Below are positions 36,955 through 45,005 of a DNA stretch of 64,000 nt, piece after piece. Position 1 is the stretch's first letter. Every line of letters starts with the position of its first letter. The notes beneath the pieces were generated by a model, which had not been told where the DNA came from, made no database searches, and saw only the letters and a program-made list of their open reading frames with translations. The translations under genes and the position numbers were made by a program. This DNA comes from JAYQKL01 sp965243245 (GTDB lineage Bacteria > Pseudomonadota > Alphaproteobacteria > RS24), in contig OZ251536.1 of NCBI GenBank assembly GCA_965243245.1, forward strand, positions 1,116,001 through 1,180,000, in the 5' to 3' direction.

Positions 36955-38049
36955 ATGAAAGCACTCACCGTTCTTGGGATCGAAACAAGTTGTGATGAAA
37001 CAGCCGCCAGTGTCATCCGTCTGCACCAAGACGCCATGGATACACTGCCACATGGCGAGATTTTATCTAATATCGTATTCTCGCAAATTAAAGAGCATCA
37101 ACCCTATGGCGGTGTTGTGCCAGAAATTGCGGCCCGCAGCCATGTCACCCGACTAGACCACCTTATTGAAGAGGCATGCGGCACAGCCAAGATTAATTTT
37201 GCGCAGCTTGATGGCATTGCCGCCACGGCTGGTCCGGGCTTGATCGGGGGAGTCATGGTTGGATTGGTGACGGGCAAGGCATTGGCACTTGCTGTGCAAA
37301 AACCATTTATCGGGGTCAATCACCTAGAGGCACATTTGCTAACCATTCGTCTGACAAACCCTGAATTGGCGATAAAGTTTCCATATCTTTTGCTACTTGT
37401 TTCTGGGGGGCATTGTCAATTGGTCAATGTTAAGGGACTTGGGTGCTATGAGGTTTATGGCTCAACGCTTGATGATGCGGCGGGCGAAGCATTTGATAAA
37501 GCGGCAAAACTTCTTGGACTTCCATATCCGGGCGGCCCTGAAATTGAAAATTATGCGCAAAAAGGTGATAAAACAATCATTGCTTTACCGCGTCCGCTTC
37601 AACATGATGGCAGTTGCAATTTTTCATTTTCAGGATTGAAAACGGCTTTACGCGTGAAGGCTCAAAAAATGCAACCTGTTTCAGAGACTGATATTACTAA
37701 TCTTGCGGCAAGCTTCCAAGCCGCCATCACCGATTGCTTGGTCGAGCGATGCCATAATGCTATGCAGCGTTTTGCGGCGGCACAGCCAACGGCGTCTAAA
37801 AACTTGATTATTGCGGGTGGAGTCGCGGCCAACCAATATATCAATCAACAGTTAGCTTTGGCGGCTCGATCAAAGGGCTTCGCCTTAGCCTGCGCGCCGC
37901 CGCGCTTATGTACTGATAATGGCGCTATGATTGCTTGGGCAGGGGCTGAAAGGCTTCTGCATGGGCAAAATGACAGGCTCGATTTAGCCCCGCGGGCACG
38001 CTGGCCTTTAAATGAAGTTAGCCCCCCCCACTTTAATGAGCTAACTTAA
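36955..38049 (+). CDS. tsaD: tRNA t6A37 threonylcarbamoyltransferase TsaD
   Basis: Catalytic subunit transferring threonylcarbamoyl to A37 of ANN-reading tRNAs. ASKHA fold with the N-terminal GIETSCDETAAS, the metal-binding HLEAH (about 122-126), LLVSGGHCQL, GEAFDKAAKLLGLPYPGGP, and IIAGGVAAN. 364 aa is standard. It is divergent from hemC, a conserved alphaproteobacterial arrangement. gpsA, which usually follows directly, is displaced by about 1.4 kb. A good terminator lies 6 bp past the stop. Confidence 0.97.
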   Translation: MKALTVLGIETSCDETAASVIRLHQDAMDTLPHGEILSNIVFSQIKEHQPYGGVVPEIAARSHVTRLDHLIEEACGTAKINFAQLDGIAATAGPGLIGGVMVGLVTGKALALAVQKPFIGVNHLEAHLLTIRLTNPELAIKFPYLLLLVSGGHCQLVNVKGLGCYEVYGSTLDDAAGEAFDKAAKLLGLPYPGGPEIENYAQKGDKTIIALPRPLQHDGSCNFSFSGLKTALRVKAQKMQPVSETDITNLAASFQAAITDCLVERCHNAMQRFAAAQPTASKNLIIAGGVAANQYINQQLALAARSKGFALACAPPRLCTDNGAMIAWAGAERLLHGQNDRLDLAPRARWPLNEVSPPHFNELT

Positions 38050-38054
38050 ACAAA

Positions 38055-38088
38055 AAAACGCTGGCGGGGAGAAATCCACCAGCGTTTT
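38055..38088 (+). terminator. Rho-independent terminator after tsaD
   Basis: Arms AAAACGCTGG (38055-38064) and CCAGCGTTTT (38079-38088); inside, GG pairs with CC across a single mismatch, extending the stem to about 13 positions. The short T-run is part of the arm. It may work in both directions, serving the small gene at 38142-38264 as well. Confidence 0.8.
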
Positions 38089-38099
38089 CACCAGATACT

Positions 38100-38125
38100 C
38101 TTTGAGAAGGGAGGGGCTCTCAAAG
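38100..38125. repeat. Inverted repeat between tsaD and a small membrane protein gene
   Basis: Perfect 8-bp arms CTTTGAGA (38100-38107) and TCTCAAAG (38118-38125) with a 10-nt loop. There is no T-run on either side. It stands 16 bp past the stop of the small minus-strand gene and 12 bp after the tsaD terminator, and may act as a 3' stabilising hairpin or an operator. Confidence 0.6.
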
Positions 38126-38141
38126 GTCTGAAAATAAAGCT

Positions 38142-38264
38142 TTACAAAATTGACAGCATGTTTGTGTCATCTGTCAACAGGGCGACGCCATATAATACCA
38201 GTAAAAGAGTAATAATTGCTGGTACTGAAGGCACTTTTTTCGTTTTTTCTAAAAGTTTTAACAT
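38142..38264 (-). CDS. Predicted 40-aa single-pass membrane protein
   Basis: A short frame between tsaD and the TetR region, starting at ATG 38264 with GAGG 9 nt upstream, a good ribosome binding site. The protein has a basic N-terminus (MLKLLEKTKK, net positive), a proline-flanked hydrophobic helix (VPAIITLLLVLYGVALL, about 14-30) and a short acidic tail starting TDD. Positive-inside charge distribution predicts N-in, C-out. Hairpins lie downstream at 38100-38125 and 38055-38088. I know no family for it. Small single-pass proteins of this kind often bind and modulate larger membrane complexes, but that is speculation here. Confidence 0.55.
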   Translation of the reverse strand: MLKLLEKTKKVPSVPAIITLLLVLYGVALLTDDTNMLSIL

Positions 38265-38520
38265 TCTTTAAACCTCGGTGTTTGTGTGTTTTAAATTGCG
38301 GCGTTTGTTCTCAGTTAGCTTATATGGTTAATATAGTGATAATAAAATAAAAAACAATGAATATTTTGATTTTTATTTATTTTTTACCAAACCCATAAGC
38401 TTATAACCTATATATTCTAATTAATTTTCAAAAAAGGCGACATTAAAGGGGAAACTTTACTCAAAAATCTTATAAATTAATCTGAAGCCTTATGAAGGAT
38501 GAGGATTAATTTTCTATGAA
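38265..38520. other. AT-rich non-coding stretch upstream of the small membrane protein
   Basis: Very AT-rich sequence between the small minus-strand gene and the decayed tetR copy. It must hold the promoter of the 40-aa gene. No open frame or repeat worth calling is present. An A/T block at 38330-38430 could be an UP-element-like or curved region. Confidence 0.4.
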
Positions 38521-38640
38521 TCATCTATGAATTATCTGCTTTCAGCCAGCCCCACCATAATCAAGGCGCACCAGACCAGCCTTAAAGCAAAAGAAAATTA
38601 TGAGAGTCTTCTTCAAGATTCTTGCCCATTTGAGGCAAAG
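38521..38640 (-). pseudogene. Decayed copy of a TetR gene 3' end
   Basis: This stretch aligns with the 3' end of the intact TetR gene next to it (38694-38800): on the plus strand TTATCTGCTTTCAGCCAGC here matches TTACCTGCTTTCAACCAGC there, and similarity continues for about 100 bp at roughly 70 percent with small gaps. Read on the minus strand it gives NLEEDSHNF against the intact DLEEELHNL, then runs into stops. It is best explained as the remnant of a duplicated or second, related tetR gene whose 5' part is lost. The 103-codon plus-strand frame across both copies is not a gene. Confidence 0.65.
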
Positions 38641-38697
38641 CATCATAAAAAAAGCATCATAAAATATGACCGCAAGCTTATAACAACTTACCTGCTT

Positions 38698-39306
38698 TCA
38701 ACCAGCCTCACCAGAATCCTCGCGCATCAACCCCGTAAACATCAAATCAAGCAGATTATGAAGCTCTTCCTCAAGATCTTGCAATGTTTGATGGGTGAAA
38801 AGCTGAGGATACCGAAACTTCATCGTCGAAGATTGTAAAATAGCCGCCGTTTTATTCGCATTCGTAACATTGAACTCACCATTTAAACGACCACTCTCAA
38901 TAACAATCGCCAGAACACGACGCTCGCGCTTGAGGCTTTCAACAAAAAACCGAGGCTGTTCATGCATAACATGTTGAACCAACTCTACCACTTTCTCATT
39001 ATTCTCAAGTCGATGAAATGTATTGCGGAGCTCGTTAAACATGATCTCTTCAAGCTTTTGACGCGCCGACCTGAAATCACAATCAACTAACGGGCGCAAA
39101 TGCTCAACCTGCGCAATAGACTCCGCATGCGCAATGTCAGAAGCAATCTCTAGCTTGCCCTTAAAATACCGATAAATATTGCCCGCAGACATATCGCAAT
39201 CTTTCGCAATTTCAGCAATCGTTGTCTTGAAATAGCCGTAATGCGCAAAACGAGCTTTCGCAGCTTCAATAATTTGATTTCGAATCGAGGTGTCGCTATC
39301 CTGCAT
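38698..39306 (-). CDS. TetR-family transcriptional regulator
   Basis: A 202-aa regulator with a typical N-terminal helix-turn-helix: AAKARFAHYGYFKTTIAEIA then CDMSAGNIYRYFKGKLEI (about 15-52). The C-terminal ligand domain is helical and not conserved, so the ligand cannot be inferred. It is divergent from gpsA with 145 bp between, which contains a good palindrome (39332-39353), the probable autoregulatory operator. It interrupts the tsaD-gpsA neighbourhood and lies next to a decayed copy of its own 3' end, which suggests acquisition or duplication. Confidence 0.92.
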   Translation of the reverse strand: MQDSDTSIRNQIIEAAKARFAHYGYFKTTIAEIAKDCDMSAGNIYRYFKGKLEIASDIAHAESIAQVEHLRPLVDCDFRSARQKLEEIMFNELRNTFHRLENNEKVVELVQHVMHEQPRFFVESLKRERRVLAIVIESGRLNGEFNVTNANKTAAILQSSTMKFRYPQLFTHQTLQDLEEELHNLLDLMFTGLMREDSGEAG

Positions 39307-39331
39307 AGACTATTTATATTGCCAAATGTAC

Positions 39332-39353
39332 TAAATAATCAACAAATTATTTA
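39332..39353. promoter_or_regulatory. Putative TetR operator palindrome
   Basis: Perfect 8-bp arms TAAATAAT (39332-39339) and ATTATTTA (39346-39353) separated by six bases, 25 bp upstream of the TetR start and 98 bp upstream of gpsA. Size and symmetry suit a TetR dimer site. Whether it also affects gpsA is unknown. Confidence 0.6.
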
Positions 39354-39451
39354 ATCTTCAATTTTTGTTCGCGTAAAATCACCCGCTAGACCTAGAAAGA
39401 TTTATTCTTTATCACACTCATTTATACGCATTTATTTAAGGAGTCCTTGCC

Positions 39452-40480
39452 ATGACGCGCCATCCCACCTCAGCCAAAACAGAAACAACCATTGCTAAAA
39501 TCGGTATTGTGGGCGCCGGCGCATGGGGAACGGCTCTAGCAAGCATCGTTGCCCGCGCAGGATGTAAGGCCGTTTTATGGGCGCGCGAAACCAATGTCGT
39601 CGAGGCAATTAATCAGCACCAAGAAAATAAAGTTTTTCTGCCCGGTATAAGCCTACCCCCAGAAATTCATGCCACGACCCAATTGGCCGACATGGCCGCA
39701 AGTGACGCCATTTTAATGGTTGTTCCAGCACAACATCTAAGAGCCGTTTTAGCCAAGCTTGTGCCGCACCTCAAAGACACCACAGGCATTGCCCTTTGCG
39801 CCAAAGGCGTTGAACGCACCAGCTTGCGCTTCATGTCCGAGGTCGCCGCAGAGCATATTGACACAAACCGTATCGCCGTTTTATCTGGCCCAAGCTTTGC
39901 CTCTGATGTCGCCAAAGGTCTACCAACCGCCATCACACTCGCCAGCAACAATCAAGCTTTTGGAGAAAAACTAGCAAGTGCCATTTCTCAATCAAATTTT
40001 CGTGCCTATCCATCACAAGACGTCATCGGCGCAGAAATAGGCGGTGCTGTCAAAAATGTTCTCGCAATTGCCTGCGGCATCGTGCAAGGCAAAGGACTTG
40101 GCGATAGCGCGCGCGCCGCTCTAACCACCCGAGGCTTTGCCGAAATGACACGCCTTGGTGACGCGCTCGGTGCCAAACGTGAAACCTTGGCGGGACTTTC
40201 TGGTCTGGGTGATTTGATTTTGACATGCTCGAGCACGCTCTCACGTAATTTTTCTCTTGGTGTGGCTTTGGGGCAAGGCGAGCAAGTGGAACAAATTTTA
40301 GCCGCCCGTAATTCTGTAAGCGAAGGCGCTTTGAGCGCGCGTGCCGTGAAAATGCTAGCCCTAAAACATAAATTAGATATGCCCATCAGCCTCGCCATTG
40401 CCGACATCATTGAAGGCACGCTTGGCGTAGATGAGGCGATTGTGCAACTGCTCGCACGTCCTATTACAAGTGAGGGTTAA
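39452..40480 (+). CDS. gpsA: Glycerol-3-phosphate dehydrogenase [NAD(P)+]
   Basis: Makes sn-glycerol-3-phosphate from DHAP for phospholipid synthesis. N-terminal Rossmann fold GIVGAGAWGTALA (about 18-30), then VPAQHLR, CAKGVE, LSGPSFASDVAKGLPTA, and the catalytic Lys in GGAVKNVLAIACGI (about 197-210), then GLGDLILTCSS. 342 aa with a short extra N-terminus. An AAGGAG ribosome binding site precedes the ATG. It leads a gpsA-YciI-EVE run commonly seen downstream of tsaD in Alphaproteobacteria. Confidence 0.97.
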   Translation: MTRHPTSAKTETTIAKIGIVGAGAWGTALASIVARAGCKAVLWARETNVVEAINQHQENKVFLPGISLPPEIHATTQLADMAASDAILMVVPAQHLRAVLAKLVPHLKDTTGIALCAKGVERTSLRFMSEVAAEHIDTNRIAVLSGPSFASDVAKGLPTAITLASNNQAFGEKLASAISQSNFRAYPSQDVIGAEIGGAVKNVLAIACGIVQGKGLGDSARAALTTRGFAEMTRLGDALGAKRETLAGLSGLGDLILTCSSTLSRNFSLGVALGQGEQVEQILAARNSVSEGALSARAVKMLALKHKLDMPISLAIADIIEGTLGVDEAIVQLLARPITSEG

Positions 40481-40543
40481 TTTCGTTAAATTTATTTGCT
40501 ATAAAGCACAGCAATAGGCAATCGCAAGTAATGGAGTTTAAAG

Positions 40544-40837
40544 ATGGCTTTATATAGTTTGATATGTTGGGACAAACCCGATTCATTTCACATTCGCAAA
40601 GCCAACCGAGATAGACACCTAAATTATTTAAGAACAAGCCCGCAGATGAAATTTGCGGGTCCTTATTTAAGCGAGGATGGCCAAGAAATGATCGGCAGTC
40701 ATATCATGCTTGAATGTCAAACACGCGATGACGCCGAACGCTGGGCCGAGAATGACCCTTATGTACGAGCTGGATTATTTGCTCGCACAGAGATCCATCC
40801 TTGGCTACATGTTATTGGGACACTAGAAGAAAAATAA
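40544..40837 (+). CDS. YciI family protein
   Basis: A 97-aa dimeric alpha-beta barrel protein of the YciI family. The conserved parts are the N-terminal strand with a cysteine (YSLICWDKPDS), R-x-x-HLNYL with the characteristic His, GPYL, and AERWAENDPYVRAGLF with the Asp-Pro. Relatives of this fold include dehalogenases and muconolactone isomerase-like enzymes, but no activity is established for this branch. Lies between gpsA and the EVE gene. Confidence 0.9.
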   Translation: MALYSLICWDKPDSFHIRKANRDRHLNYLRTSPQMKFAGPYLSEDGQEMIGSHIMLECQTRDDAERWAENDPYVRAGLFARTEIHPWLHVIGTLEEK

Positions 40838-40868
40838 AATTCATATAAAATATAGTGGGAGAAACATA

Positions 40869-41312
40869 ATGGCATATTGGTTGTTTAAATCAGAACCCCA
40901 TAATTGGAGTTGGGAAAATCAATGCAAGCGCGCCAAAATAGGCGAACATTGGGACGGGGTGCGTAACTTTCTCGCCAATAAAAACATGAAGCAGATGAAA
41001 ATTGGCGATCTGGGTTTTTTCTATCACTCCATAAATGAAAAGCGCATTATGGGAACGGTCGAGATCATTAAAGAACATTACCCAGACCATACCGACCCGC
41101 AGACGCGCTTTGGGATGGTTGATATTATGGCACTGGAAACGGCGACCACCCATATCACCTTAAAACAAATCAAAGAAGAGCCAAAACTTACCGAGATGGT
41201 TCTGGTCAATAATTCTCGTTTATCGGTGCAGCCTGTATCTGCGCCTGAGTGGAAACTGGTTTGTAAAATGTGCGGATTAGACCCAAGCGGCAAAACGCGG
41301 AACGCTTTTTAA
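40869..41312 (+). CDS. EVE domain-containing protein
   Basis: A 147-aa protein of the EVE/thymocyte nuclear protein 1 type, related to PUA and YTH domains. Hallmarks: YWLFKSEP at the N-terminus, WDGVRNFLANKNMKQMKIGD (about 30-49), and FFYHS. EVE domains recognise modified bases in DNA or RNA. The location after gpsA-YciI is a common housekeeping arrangement in Alphaproteobacteria, so there is no reason to suppose a defence role here. Confidence 0.93.
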   Translation: MAYWLFKSEPHNWSWENQCKRAKIGEHWDGVRNFLANKNMKQMKIGDLGFFYHSINEKRIMGTVEIIKEHYPDHTDPQTRFGMVDIMALETATTHITLKQIKEEPKLTEMVLVNNSRLSVQPVSAPEWKLVCKMCGLDPSGKTRNAF

Positions 41313-41339
41313 CATTATTTTTAAAGACTGGTTTTAAAA

Positions 41340-41691
41340 ATGCGCCCACCTTCTGGTACATTAATGTGCAAATTGACTGCTCTGCCAAAAGGTAAATCAA
41401 AGGGGATGCGTTTTGCATTTGATAAGGGGGATGCTCAAGAACACTATTTTGAGATTCTGCTCTGGCATCAAAAAGGCGGTATCTTCGCCTTTGAAAATAG
41501 TTGCCCACATCTTGGGACGCCGCTTGAAACCTTCCCCGACCGCTTCTTGAACACTAAAGGAACAGCCCATTTGCTCTACACATGGTGCGCAGTTTGACCA
41601 AACAGGCTATTGTTTTATAGGGCCTTGCAAGGGCAAACGATTAAACGCCATCACGATTCATATTAAAAATGGTGATATTCTGCTTGCCTAA
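41340..41691 (+). pseudogene. Rieske [2Fe-2S] domain protein, frameshifted
   Basis: The first frame (41340-41597) contains the first half of a Rieske motif, SCPHLGTPLE, then shifts and stops soon after HLLYTWCAV. In another frame the sequence continues as CSTHGAQFDQTGYCFIGPCK and on to a TAA at 41689-41691, supplying the second ligand pair (Cys and His) and the usual C-terminal strand. So one complete small Rieske ferredoxin-like protein is split by an indel (one base gained or two lost) near 41565-41573. Either a recent pseudogene or a base-calling or assembly error. Follows the EVE gene closely. Confidence 0.85.
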
Positions 41692-41748
41692 AACGTCAGC
41701 ATCTTTAACCTTTTGCCTACAGCATTTTTCAAAAGGGAAAATCCGTAT

Positions 41749-43065
41749 ATGTCTAAAAAAGCAAATGTTTCAATACTTGGACTATTGACGATGATCAATA
41801 TTTTGAACTTCATTGACCGCCAACTCCTTACAAGCTTTGCCAATTATATTATCCCTGACCTGCAATTAACCAATCAGCAATTTGGTCTGCTGACGGGGTT
41901 AGTCTTTTTATTTTTCTACTGTGTCGGCGGCTTGTTCATGGGCGCACTTGCCGACCGCGTCCACAGGCCACGTCTGCTCGCAACAGCCATCGCTGTGTGG
42001 AGTCTTTTGACGGCAGCCTCTGGTACCGCTAAGAGCTTTGCAGCCATGGTAATCCCGCGCCTATTTATTGGCATTGGCGAAAGCGCTGCAACGCCAACCG
42101 CTATTTCCATACTCATCGATCGCTTTCCTAAAAAAAATATGGGACTGGTCACTGGCATTTATTATATGGGCGTGCCTGTTGGCGTTGCTGTTAGCTTGCT
42201 GGTTGTCGGGTATTTAGGACCCCTGATTGGATGGCGTAATTGTTTTTATCTGCTGGGGGGTATCGGGCTTGCTTTGTCATTGCTGGTTCTACTCATTCCT
42301 GAAACGCGAGACAATCGGGCAACGCAACAAACAGACGACAAGCTTCAAGAAAAAATAAGTTTTCGGGAAACTTTTGCTCTGTTACTGAAAACGATTAGTA
42401 GCTCTACCGCTTTGAAGGCGATGTTTTTAGGCAGTATATTTTTTCATATAGTATTGGGTGCCGCCGCTTTCGACCAAGTCTGGCTGGTTCAAGAGCGCGG
42501 CTTTGAGCGCGATGAAATCGCCATCGCGGCAGGCTGGCTGGCCGCTATTGGAGGCTTAACGGGTAATCTACTCGGCGGTTTTGCGAGTGATACGCTTTAT
42601 GAAAAATATAATATAAACCGCCCTTATTTTTTGTTCTGGGTTTTTTTGCTAATGGCACCGGTTGCCTATGGTTATCGCGTTGTCTCGCCAGATAGCTTTT
42701 TGCTGTATTTTGGTATTTTTATAAGCTTTTTACATCTTGGTATGTTTTATGGTCCAGGCTTTGCCAGCGTTCAAGAGCTTACGCCTGAGCCTATTCGTGC
42801 TGTGATGATTGGCACTTTTCTTTTAATGATAAATCTTTTTGGGGTTGCTGTCGGCGCAACTGGCGCCGGACGCATGGTTGATGTTCTCATAGCTCAAGGT
42901 CATGAAGCGCCCTATACGGTAACATTGTTAACATTTATGGTAATATCCAGCCTTGCTGTCCCAATGTTCTATATTTGCCACCGCACTTATGAGGCTGACA
43001 AAAAGAAATTAGCCGCCAGTGAATTAGAGGGATTAGAAAAATTGGGAGCTGCTAAAAATGTCTGA
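41749..43065 (+). CDS. MFS transporter, spinster-like
   Basis: A 438-aa twelve-helix major facilitator protein. N-terminal N-F-x-D-R (ILNFIDRQLL), the loop 2-3 motif GALADRVHRPRLL (G-x-x-x-D-R-x-x-R), and FIGIGESAATPTA in helix 4 are typical of the spinster/organic anion branch. I set the start at ATG 41749 rather than the TTG at 41713. It overlaps the acs gene by 8 bp, so uptake of an acid such as acetate or a related carboxylate is a reasonable guess, unproven. Confidence 0.9.
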   Translation: MSKKANVSILGLLTMINILNFIDRQLLTSFANYIIPDLQLTNQQFGLLTGLVFLFFYCVGGLFMGALADRVHRPRLLATAIAVWSLLTAASGTAKSFAAMVIPRLFIGIGESAATPTAISILIDRFPKKNMGLVTGIYYMGVPVGVAVSLLVVGYLGPLIGWRNCFYLLGGIGLALSLLVLLIPETRDNRATQQTDDKLQEKISFRETFALLLKTISSSTALKAMFLGSIFFHIVLGAAAFDQVWLVQERGFERDEIAIAAGWLAAIGGLTGNLLGGFASDTLYEKYNINRPYFLFWVFLLMAPVAYGYRVVSPDSFLLYFGIFISFLHLGMFYGPGFASVQELTPEPIRAVMIGTFLLMINLFGVAVGATGAGRMVDVLIAQGHEAPYTVTLLTFMVISSLAVPMFYICHRTYEADKKKLAASELEGLEKLGAAKNV

Positions 43066-45004
43066 AAATAAACTGTTCCCTGTTCCGTCAAACATCAAAA
43101 AGACGGCTTTGATTGATAATGATGGCTATCTGGCTATGTACGAGTCGAGCCTTAAAGATCCTGACGCATTTTGGGAAAAGCACGGCAAACGTCTTGACTG
43201 GATGAAGCCCTATAGAAAAGTCAAGAATACGCTTTTTTCTAAAACCGCCGTCAACGTAAAATGGTATGAAGACGGCACACTCAATGCTTGTGTCAATTGC
43301 GTTGACCGCCATTTAGATAAGCGCGGCGATGATGTCGCTATTATCTGGGAGGGCGATGAGCCAGACCAAGACGATAAAATCACTTATAAGCAACTGCATG
43401 AAAAAATCTCTATTTTCGCTAATGTGCTCAAAGCCAAGGGTATCAAGAAGGGCGAGCGCGTCACTATTTACATGCCGATGATCCCAGAAGCTGCTTATGC
43501 TATGCTCGCTTGCGCACGCATTGGCGCGGTTCATTCGGTTGTCTTTGGCGGCTTTTCGCCCGAAGCCCTCGCCGGGCGTATTCTTGATTGTCAAAGCAAT
43601 TATATTATTACCGCCGATGAAGGCGTGCGCGGCGGCAAAACCATTCCGCTTAAAACCAATGTTGATATCGCTTTAGAAAAATGCCCTGATGTGGCATCCG
43701 TCATTGTCGTTGAACGCACCGGCAATGAAGTCGCCATGAAAAAGGGGCGCGATGTTTGGTATCACGAAGCTTGCCAGCACGTTGATGCCAACTGCCCACC
43801 CGAAGAAATGAACGCTGAGGACCCACTCTTTATTTTATATACCTCTGGCTCAACCGGCAAACCTAAAGGCGTCTTGCATACAACGGGCGGGTATATGGTC
43901 TATGCCTCAATGACGCATGAATATATTTTTGATTATAAACCCAAAGACATTTACTGGTGTACAGCCGATGTGGGCTGGGTCACGGGGCATTCTTATATTG
44001 TCTATGGCCCCCTAGCCAATGGCGCCACCACTATAATGTTTGAAGGCGTGCCAAATTATCCTGATAGTTCACGTTTTTGGCAAATCTGCGATAAGCATCA
44101 GGTCAATATTTTCTATACGGCACCAACCGCGCTACGGGCTCTTATGGCAGAAGGCGATGCGCCGGTTAAGGCCGCACGCCGCACAAGCTTGCGCCTGCTC
44201 GGCTCGGTGGGTGAGCCGATTAATCCAGAAGCATGGCTTTGGTATCATCGCGTTGTCGGCGATAGTCGTTGCCCGATTGTCGACACTTGGTGGCAAACCG
44301 AAACAGGTGCCGCGCTCATTACGCCTCTGCCCGGCGCAACCGACCTGAAACCGGGCTCTGCAACACGCCCCTTTTTTGGTATTCATCCTGTCCTCGTTGA
44401 CAATCAAGGCAATGTTCTAGAAGGCGTTGCATCAGGTAATTTGTGCATTACAGATAGCTGGCCCGGTCAAATGCGGACAGTCTATGGCGACCACCAGCGT
44501 TTTATTGATACTTACTTTAGCCAATATCCCGGCAAATATTTCACCGGCGATGGCTGTCGGCGAGATGAAGACGGCTATTATTGGATTACAGGGCGCGTTG
44601 ATGATGTGCTTAATGTCTCTGGGCACCGCCTTGGCACAGCCGAGGTGGAAAGCGCCCTTGTCGCCCATAAAGATGTTGCCGAAGCCGCCGTTGTCGGTTA
44701 TCCGCATGACATTAAAGGGCAGGGTATTTATTGCTATATCACTCTCAATCTCGGAACGCCGACCACGGATGAGCTAAAAGCTGATTTAGTCAAATGGGTT
44801 CGTGGCGAAATCGGGCCCATTGCAACGCCAGACCATATCCAATTTGCACCCAATCTACCCAAAACGCGTTCGGGTAAAATCATGCGGCGCATTTTGCGGA
44901 AAATCGCTGAAAATGAATTTTCTAATCTTGGCGACACCTCAACCCTTGCCGACCCAAGTGTCGTGAACAGTTTGATTGAGAACCGTCAAAACCCAAATAC
45001 ATAA
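43058..45004 (+). CDS. acs: Acetyl-CoA synthetase
   Basis: AMP-forming acetate-CoA ligase of 648 aa. P-loop-like YTSGSTGKPKGVLHT (about 266-280), VGWVTGHSYIVYGPL, DTWWQTETG (about 409-417), YYWITGRVDDVLNVSGHRLGTAEVES, and the acetylatable lysine in PKTRSGKIMRRILRK (about 607-621). The full-size N-terminal Acs domain with W-x-x-x-H-G-K-R-L-D-W indicates acetate/propionate type. Coupled to an upstream MFS transporter gene by overlap. Convergent with the nuclease gene with only one base between. Confidence 0.97.
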   Translation: MSENKLFPVPSNIKKTALIDNDGYLAMYESSLKDPDAFWEKHGKRLDWMKPYRKVKNTLFSKTAVNVKWYEDGTLNACVNCVDRHLDKRGDDVAIIWEGDEPDQDDKITYKQLHEKISIFANVLKAKGIKKGERVTIYMPMIPEAAYAMLACARIGAVHSVVFGGFSPEALAGRILDCQSNYIITADEGVRGGKTIPLKTNVDIALEKCPDVASVIVVERTGNEVAMKKGRDVWYHEACQHVDANCPPEEMNAEDPLFILYTSGSTGKPKGVLHTTGGYMVYASMTHEYIFDYKPKDIYWCTADVGWVTGHSYIVYGPLANGATTIMFEGVPNYPDSSRFWQICDKHQVNIFYTAPTALRALMAEGDAPVKAARRTSLRLLGSVGEPINPEAWLWYHRVVGDSRCPIVDTWWQTETGAALITPLPGATDLKPGSATRPFFGIHPVLVDNQGNVLEGVASGNLCITDSWPGQMRTVYGDHQRFIDTYFSQYPGKYFTGDGCRRDEDGYYWITGRVDDVLNVSGHRLGTAEVESALVAHKDVAEAAVVGYPHDIKGQGIYCYITLNLGTPTTDELKADLVKWVRGEIGPIATPDHIQFAPNLPKTRSGKIMRRILRKIAENEFSNLGDTSTLADPSVVNSLIENRQNPNT

Positions 45005-45005
45005 A

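Noticed and set aside
38527..38838. 103-codon plus-strand frame
   Set aside because: It runs antisense through the tetR 3' end and its decayed copy, and its internal repetition is explained by that duplication.
40869..41312. EVE domain gene as part of a defence system
   Set aside because: It sits in a common housekeeping context (gpsA, YciI) with no nuclease or other defence genes nearby.
41206..41508. 100-codon minus-strand frame over the EVE and Rieske genes
   Set aside because: Antisense to two recognised genes and without family features.
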